Source: Roseimicrobium sp. ORNL1
Lineage (GTDB): Bacteria > Verrucomicrobiota > Verrucomicrobiia > Verrucomicrobiales > Verrucomicrobiaceae
Assembly: GCF_011044495.1 (NCBI RefSeq)
Contig: NZ_CP049143.1
Location: 806,001 to 870,000, forward strand
Direction of reading: 5' to 3'
Length of the DNA stretch: 64,000 bases
The notes below the pieces were generated by a model. That model saw only the letters and a list, made by a program, of their open reading frames with translations, was not told the DNA's origin and searched no databases. Positions 59,271 to 64,000 of this stretch are shown here, piece after piece. The position numbers and the translations under genes are program-made. The first letter of the stretch is position 1; every line of letters starts with the position of its first letter.

Positions 59271-60359
59271 ATGACACTGGAAGACGTTCGCATTGAGATT
59301 GACCGCGTGGATCAGGACCTTCTTCGCCTCCTGAACGAGCGAGCCGATCTGGTGCATCATGTCGGAGAGATCAAACGCAAGGAAGGCCTGGAGATCTATG
59401 CCCCCGACCGCGAGGAGCGTCTGCTCAAGAAGCTCATCGAGCTGAACAAGCAGAACAAGGGCCGCCTCCCGGAGAAGTCCATCCGCGCCATCTACCGTGA
59501 AATCATCTCCGCCGCACTGGCCCTGGAGCAGGACATGCGCATTTCCTACATGGGCCCGGCGGGGTCGTGGACCCATCAGGCGGCCGTCAGCCGGTTCGGC
59601 AACAGCGTGCTCTACATTCCGGAGGCAAGCACGGAGGATGTCTTCGAGCGCGTGACCACGCAGGAGGCGGACTACGGAGTGCTGCCCATCGAGCACAGCA
59701 CGGAGGGTGCGGTGCACCACACGCTGGATCACCTCGTGGATTCGCCGATGCAGATCTACTCGCAGTTCCTTTGGCGAACGGAGACCGTCCTCATGTCCAA
59801 TGGTCCCAAGGATACCGTGGACTACATCTATGGCCACCCGCAGGTGATTGCCCAGTGCCGCAAGTGGCTGACCCAAAACTTCCCCGACGTGGAGCTGCGT
59901 GAAGCTCCCAGCACCAGCCAGGCGGCTGCATTCGCCTGCGAACACCCGAACTCCGCCGCGTTGGGCACGGCCCTCGGAGCGGAACTGCAGGGGCTGAAAA
60001 TCATCGCCGCCTCCATCGACGACAGCGCCTCCCAGGCCCGCTTCATTGTGCTGGGTCGCCGTCCTGCTCCCGCCACGGGAAATGATCACACCATGCTCAT
60101 GGTGACTGCTCGCGACCGTGTAGGTGCCTTGTTGGAAATCCTGAAAGCCTTCGCCGATTACGGCATCAACGTGCGGCAGATCGAAAATCGTCCCGTGCCG
60201 GTCGAGGAGTCCGGCTCACAAACGCACGTGCGCTTTTTCCTGGAAGTCACCGGGCATTGTCACGACGAAGCCCTGAAGAAGTCGGTCGAGATCGTGGTCA
60301 ATGAGGGGGATGCCATCAAGGTTCTTGGAAGCTATCCGAGCTCACCTTGGGGCGAGTGA
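59271..60359 (+). CDS. pheA: Bifunctional chorismate mutase / prephenate dehydratase
   Basis: A 362-residue enzyme that turns chorismate to prephenate and then phenylpyruvate, on the way to phenylalanine. The AroQ chorismate mutase domain (1-88) begins MTLEDVRIEIDRVDQDLLRL. Prephenate dehydratase follows at about 93-270, with YMGPAGSWTHQAAVSRFG, PIEHSTEGAVHHTLD and STSQAAAFACE. The ACT regulatory domain (about 275-360) has ENRPVP in place of the ESRP element and RDRVGALLEILKAF. The last domain binds phenylalanine for feedback inhibition in the family. I chose the ATG at 59271; the frame upstream lacks family features. Confidence 0.93.
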   Translation: MTLEDVRIEIDRVDQDLLRLLNERADLVHHVGEIKRKEGLEIYAPDREERLLKKLIELNKQNKGRLPEKSIRAIYREIISAALALEQDMRISYMGPAGSWTHQAAVSRFGNSVLYIPEASTEDVFERVTTQEADYGVLPIEHSTEGAVHHTLDHLVDSPMQIYSQFLWRTETVLMSNGPKDTVDYIYGHPQVIAQCRKWLTQNFPDVELREAPSTSQAAAFACEHPNSAALGTALGAELQGLKIIAASIDDSASQARFIVLGRRPAPATGNDHTMLMVTARDRVGALLEILKAFADYGINVRQIENRPVPVEESGSQTHVRFFLEVTGHCHDEALKKSVEIVVNEGDAIKVLGSYPSSPWGE

Positions 60360-60409
60360 GTGAAGGAGTAGTGCGCAGGTCACCTTCAAGGAGCGTTTTC
60401 CGCCGACCT

Positions 60410-62287
60410 TCACAGCTCCATCTGAATCCCCAGCTCAATGACCTGTCGTGAGGGCAGGTCGAAGTATCCGGTAGCAGGACGGGCGATGCGGGAGAGGAAG
60501 ATGTAGAGTTTCTTCCGCCAGGGCGCCATGCCGCTCTTGCCGGTGGGGAGGAGCAGTTCTCTCGCCTGGTAGAAGCTGATGTTGCTCATCTCGCCGCCGC
60601 GTTTCACGGCGAGGGCACGGCAGAGGTCACGCATCACATCCGGCGATTCCACGAATCCGTATCTGAGCACCACGCGGTAGAAGTCGGGCATCAATTCCGT
60701 GGCGGTGAAGCGCTCTTCTTTTGTCGCGTAGGGTTCCTCCAGGAATGCCACCGTGAGCAGCACCACGCGCTCGTGCAGGGATTTGTTGTGCTTCAGATGG
60801 TGCAGGAGCACGAGCGGCATGCCGTCGGAGGAGCCGCTCATGAAAACACCGGTGCCGCGCACGCGGGGGATGCGTTTGTTCTCCAGTTCACTAATCAGGT
60901 GGTCGATGGGAATCTGTCCACGCGTCATGATGCGCCACAACAGCGCGCGACCGTCCTGCCAGGTCTTCATCAGGATCCAGAGCAGAAGGGTCAGCAGTAG
61001 CGGCATCCACGCACCGTGGAAGAGTTTCGCGAGACTGCCGGCCACATAGGTGGACTCCCAGATGAGGAAGAGAATCACAGGAACCAGCCCCTTCCACCAG
61101 GGCCACTTCCACAGACGCGTGACCACGATGAGCAGGAGTGAGCTGGTCAGCATCATGTTCGCAGACACGGTGAGCCCGTATGCGGCCGCCAGTTTGCTGG
61201 AGCTGCCAAACGCCAAAACCAGCGCGAGACAGCACACGCAGAGGAGCAGATTGATTTGCGGGAGGTAGATCTGCCCGCGCACGTCGGGATTCGTGTGTTT
61301 GATCTTCAGCCGTGGCAGGAAGCCGAGTTGCACAGCCTGCTGGGTGAGGCTGAAGACACCGGTAATCATGGCCTGGGATGCGATGATGGTGGCCAGCGTG
61401 CTCAGAATGACCAGAGGCAGCAGCAAGCTCTGCGGCGCGAGGCGGAAGAAGGGGCTCTCGTGCGTGGTAGGATCACGCAGCACCAGCGCGGCCTGGCCGA
61501 GATAGTTCAGCGCCAGTCCGGGGAATGCGACGAGGAACCAGGAGCGCTGCATCGCCGTGCGCCCGAAGTGTCCGATGTCGGCATATAGCGCTTCACATCC
61601 TGTAACGCACAGCAGCACACTGCCCATGATGCCCAGACCATGGTGGCCGTGCTCAATCAGGTACCTGATGCCATAGTGCGGCGAGAGCGCAGCCGCGGCG
61701 GCCGGATATTGCATCAGGTTGTAGACTCCCAGGGCTCCCAGCACTCCGAACCAGATGAGCATGATGGGCCCGAAGCCCGCACCAATACGGTGCGTGCCAT
61801 GCCGCTGCACGAGGAAGACGGCCAGCAGGATGGCCACGGCCACGGGCACCACGTACTTCTCGAACTCCGGATTGATCTCCTCCAGACCTTCCACGGCAGA
61901 AAGCACGGAAATGGCCGGGGTGATCACGCCGTCGCCATAGAGAAGTGCCGCACCGATGATCGCAAACAGGCCGAGCCACTTGAGGTGTTCCTTCTTCAGT
62001 CCCGCCTCCGGATGTTTCAGGATGGAGAGCAGGGCGAAGACACCACCCTCACCCTGATTGGTCGCATGCACCAGGATCAGCAGGTACTTGATGCTGACGA
62101 TCAGGATGAATGACCAGAGCATGAGGGACACGGGTCCCAATACCGTCACCGGGTCACTTGCCAGGAAGCGCCCTTCACCAAAGCATTCCCGCAACGCATA
62201 CAGCGGGCTGGTACCGATGTCCCCATACACGACACCAAGCGCTGCCACGGCAACCGCCCAGCTTCTGGCATGATGTGGATTGTTCAT
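60410..62287 (-). CDS. kup: Kup-type potassium uptake permease
   Basis: A 625-residue membrane protein of the KUP/HAK family, which brings in K+ with protons. It begins WAVAVAALGVVYGDIGTSPL, the strongly kept first helix, and has HATNQGEGGVFALLSILKHP, YGDGVITPAISVLSAVEGLE and ALYADIGHFGRTAMQRSWFL. About twelve helices lie in residues 10-430; the cytoplasmic C-terminal part ends GYFDLPSRQVIELGIQMEL. Length is normal. A paralogue is 33 bases upstream on the same strand, and the two are probably cotranscribed. Confidence 0.94.
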   Translation of the reverse strand: MNNPHHARSWAVAVAALGVVYGDIGTSPLYALRECFGEGRFLASDPVTVLGPVSLMLWSFILIVSIKYLLILVHATNQGEGGVFALLSILKHPEAGLKKEHLKWLGLFAIIGAALLYGDGVITPAISVLSAVEGLEEINPEFEKYVVPVAVAILLAVFLVQRHGTHRIGAGFGPIMLIWFGVLGALGVYNLMQYPAAAAALSPHYGIRYLIEHGHHGLGIMGSVLLCVTGCEALYADIGHFGRTAMQRSWFLVAFPGLALNYLGQAALVLRDPTTHESPFFRLAPQSLLLPLVILSTLATIIASQAMITGVFSLTQQAVQLGFLPRLKIKHTNPDVRGQIYLPQINLLLCVCCLALVLAFGSSSKLAAAYGLTVSANMMLTSSLLLIVVTRLWKWPWWKGLVPVILFLIWESTYVAGSLAKLFHGAWMPLLLTLLLWILMKTWQDGRALLWRIMTRGQIPIDHLISELENKRIPRVRGTGVFMSGSSDGMPLVLLHHLKHNKSLHERVVLLTVAFLEEPYATKEERFTATELMPDFYRVVLRYGFVESPDVMRDLCRALAVKRGGEMSNISFYQARELLLPTGKSGMAPWRKKLYIFLSRIARPATGYFDLPSRQVIELGIQMEL

Positions 62288-62320
62288 GAGTTCCGGACAA
62301 CGTCCAACAGCACCAAACCA

Positions 62321-64000
62321 CTACAGCTCGAGCTGGATGCCCAGTTCGATGACCTGTCGTGAGGGAAGCTGGAAGTAGCCGGTAGCGGGCCGGGCGATGC
62401 GGGAAAGGAAGACAAAAAGTTTTTTCCGCCAAGTGGCCATGCGGCCCTTGCCGTCAGTGAGCAGGAGTTCGCGGCTCTGGTAGTAGCTGATGTCACCCAG
62501 CTTGGTGATGCCCTGCTTCTTCAGTGCGGCGGTGAGGTCGCGCATCACCTCCGGCTGCTCGGCGAATCCGTAGCGCAGAATGATGCGGGAGAAGGTCTCG
62601 TGCAGCTCCACAATCTGGATGCGGTCGGCATTCTTTACATACGGCTCCTCCTCAAATCGCACGGTGAGGATGACGGCGTTCTGGTGGAGCACCTTGTTGT
62701 GCTTCAGGTGGTGCAGCAGCACCAAGGGCAGGCCATCGGAGGAGGAGGAAAGGAAGACGCCGATGCCCGGCACGCGAAGGATTTTGTTCTTCTTTACCTC
62801 TTCCACGAGGTGAGTCACCGGGATGAGCTGGCGGGTGACTCGCTTCACCAGGATGGCGCGACCGTCGCGCCAGGTCTTCATGAGCGTCCACAGAATGGCG
62901 GTGATGACGAGCGGGATCCACGCGCCGTGGCGTATCTTTGTGAGGCTGCCCAGCCAGTAGCCGATTTCCATGGAAAGGAAAATGCCGACGGGGATGGCAG
63001 CCATCCACGTGGGTGTCTTCCACACACGGGTCATCACCATGAAGAGCAGGATGCTGCTCAGGAGCATGTCGGAGGACACACTCAGGCCGTAAGCGCCGGC
63101 GATGGAACCGGACTCCTGAAACACCAGCACAAGGGCGAGGCACGCCACACACAGGAGCATATTCACCTGCGGCATGAAGATCTGGCCACGAGTGTCCGTG
63201 GAGGTGTGTACAATCTTGAGCCGTGGCAGGAAGCCGAGCTGCACCGCCTGCTGCGTCAGGCTGAAGACGCCGGTAATCATGGCCTGCGAGGCGATGATGG
63301 TGGCGGCGGTGGCGAGGATGACCAGCGGCCACTGCGACCACACCGGAGCCATCTGGAAGAAGGGGTTGAACTTCGGCTGATCCACCATCGTGGGGTTGTT
63401 CAGGATCAGTGCGCCCTGGCCGAGGTAGTTCAGGATCAGCGCCGGGTACGCGACGAAGACCCAGGAGCGTTGCATCGCCGTGCGGCTGAAGTGGCCGATG
63501 TCCGCATACAGCGCCTCGCACCCGGTCACGCAGAGCAGCACCGTGCCCATGATGTGCAGGGCCTCCGACCGCTCATAGATGAGGTAGATCCAGCCGTGGT
63601 GGGGCAGCAGAGCGGCGAGGATGTCGGGCCTCTTCACCAGATTGGTCAGGCCGAGGACGGCCAGCACGAAAAACCATATCAACATCACCGGTCCGAAGCT
63701 GGCACCGATGCGCACCGTGCCATGCCGCTGCACGAGGAAAAGCCCAAGGAGCAGGACGGCCGCGCACACGGGCACAATGTAGTGCGGCAAGTCCGGATTG
63801 ATGACGTAGAGGCCTTCCACCGCCGCGAGCACGGAAATCGCCGGGGTGATGATGCCATCCCCATAGAGCAGGGCCGCCCCGACAAGGGCAATGATGCTCA
63901 GTACGCCGATGGCCCGCTTGGAAAGTCCCGCCGCCTGTTGGCGCAGGAGTGCATAGAGGGCGAACACCCCACCCTCACCCTGGTTGTCCGCACGCGAGAG
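62321..64000 (-). CDS. kup: Kup-type potassium uptake permease, 5' end outside the window
   Basis: The C-terminal 559 residues of a second KUP permease. The open frame runs to the window edge (LSRADNQGEGGVFALYALLR at the edge), so the first two helices, by comparison with the neighbour (about 65 residues), are missing. The same motifs are seen: YGDGIITPAISVLAAVEGLY, ALYADIGHFSRTAMQRSWVF, and GYFQLPSRQVIELGIQLEL at the end. The near-identity of the endings shows a tandem duplication. The stop codon is 33 bases upstream of the start of the next kup. Confidence 0.93.
   Translation of the reverse strand, partial: LSRADNQGEGGVFALYALLRQQAAGLSKRAIGVLSIIALVGAALLYGDGIITPAISVLAAVEGLYVINPDLPHYIVPVCAAVLLLGLFLVQRHGTVRIGASFGPVMLIWFFVLAVLGLTNLVKRPDILAALLPHHGWIYLIYERSEALHIMGTVLLCVTGCEALYADIGHFSRTAMQRSWVFVAYPALILNYLGQGALILNNPTMVDQPKFNPFFQMAPVWSQWPLVILATAATIIASQAMITGVFSLTQQAVQLGFLPRLKIVHTSTDTRGQIFMPQVNMLLCVACLALVLVFQESGSIAGAYGLSVSSDMLLSSILLFMVMTRVWKTPTWMAAIPVGIFLSMEIGYWLGSLTKIRHGAWIPLVITAILWTLMKTWRDGRAILVKRVTRQLIPVTHLVEEVKKNKILRVPGIGVFLSSSSDGLPLVLLHHLKHNKVLHQNAVILTVRFEEEPYVKNADRIQIVELHETFSRIILRYGFAEQPEVMRDLTAALKKQGITKLGDISYYQSRELLLTDGKGRMATWRKKLFVFLSRIARPATGYFQLPSRQVIELGIQLEL

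Overview
The window looks like chromosomal DNA of a Verrucomicrobia (PVC superphylum) bacterium, probably Verrucomicrobiaceae-like. This rests on family content, since no rRNA gene is present: a giant autotransporter-repeat protein with a PEP-CTERM sorting tail, two GYF_2/DUF4190 membrane proteins, a PVC-type dehydrogenase/haem-binding fusion with the Pirellula/Verrucomicrobium architecture, O/P-type porin, PQQ-like propellers, and GC-rich DNA with many dispersed palindromic repeats. Roughly 44 protein genes are supported. No tRNA, rRNA, CRISPR array, prophage or insertion sequence was found; the only transposase-like gene is a REP-associated tyrosine transposase (RAYT).

Layout. 0.2-6.4 kb: 2063-residue exported beta-strand-repeat protein. 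6.9-8.5 kb: two GYF_2 proteins. 8.9-12.9 kb (minus): exbB-exbD-TPR energy-transduction operon. 13.3-15 kb: uvrC with an unusual acidic/serine insertion. 15.2-17.2 kb: small hypotheticals and decayed repeats. 17.4-20.5 kb: O/P porin (minus) divergent from a sulfite dehydrogenase molybdoprotein plus cytochrome c. 20.6-24 kb (minus): double-ACT protein, DUF6941-like protein and penicillin-binding protein 2. 24.4-30.2 kb: complete phosphate ABC importer pstS-pstC-pstA-pstB-pstB, with a very long helical insert in PstC and a hairpin terminator between pstS and pstC. 30.3-31.4 kb: RAYT flanked by two inverted copies of a ~200-bp multi-hairpin element that occurs three more times in the window. 31.4-37.1 kb (minus): scpB, L,D-transpeptidase with an unrecognised N-terminal domain, cytoplasmic subtilase, GAF protein, scpA, and a YiiX-like papain-fold hydrolase.

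37.6-42.6 kb: a 1670-residue ceramidase/LamG/sorbosone-dehydrogenase-like/HEAT/cytochrome c fusion. 42.7-45.5 kb: SUKH-like, Dabb, ParB and SnoaL-like proteins. 45.5-48.6 kb: DUF2868 and DUF3482 GTPase pair. 48.6-49.8 kb: gene-poor, AT-richer stretch holding a candidate small RNA on the minus strand with its own promoter and intrinsic terminator. 49.9-58.8 kb: two PQQ-like propellers, then an adenylate-forming ligase, aldehyde dehydrogenase, iron alcohol dehydrogenase and an alpha/beta hydrolase. 59.3-60.4 kb: pheA. 60.4-64 kb (minus): two tandem kup potassium transporters, the second cut by the window edge.

The most notable items are the RAYT/palindrome system (and three further palindrome families that may be mobilised in trans), the candidate small RNA, the ceramidase-dehydrogenase-cytochrome fusion, the PstC insert, and the ligase/aldehyde dehydrogenase/alcohol dehydrogenase module. 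All family assignments come from reading the sequence and remembered family features; no search was run.
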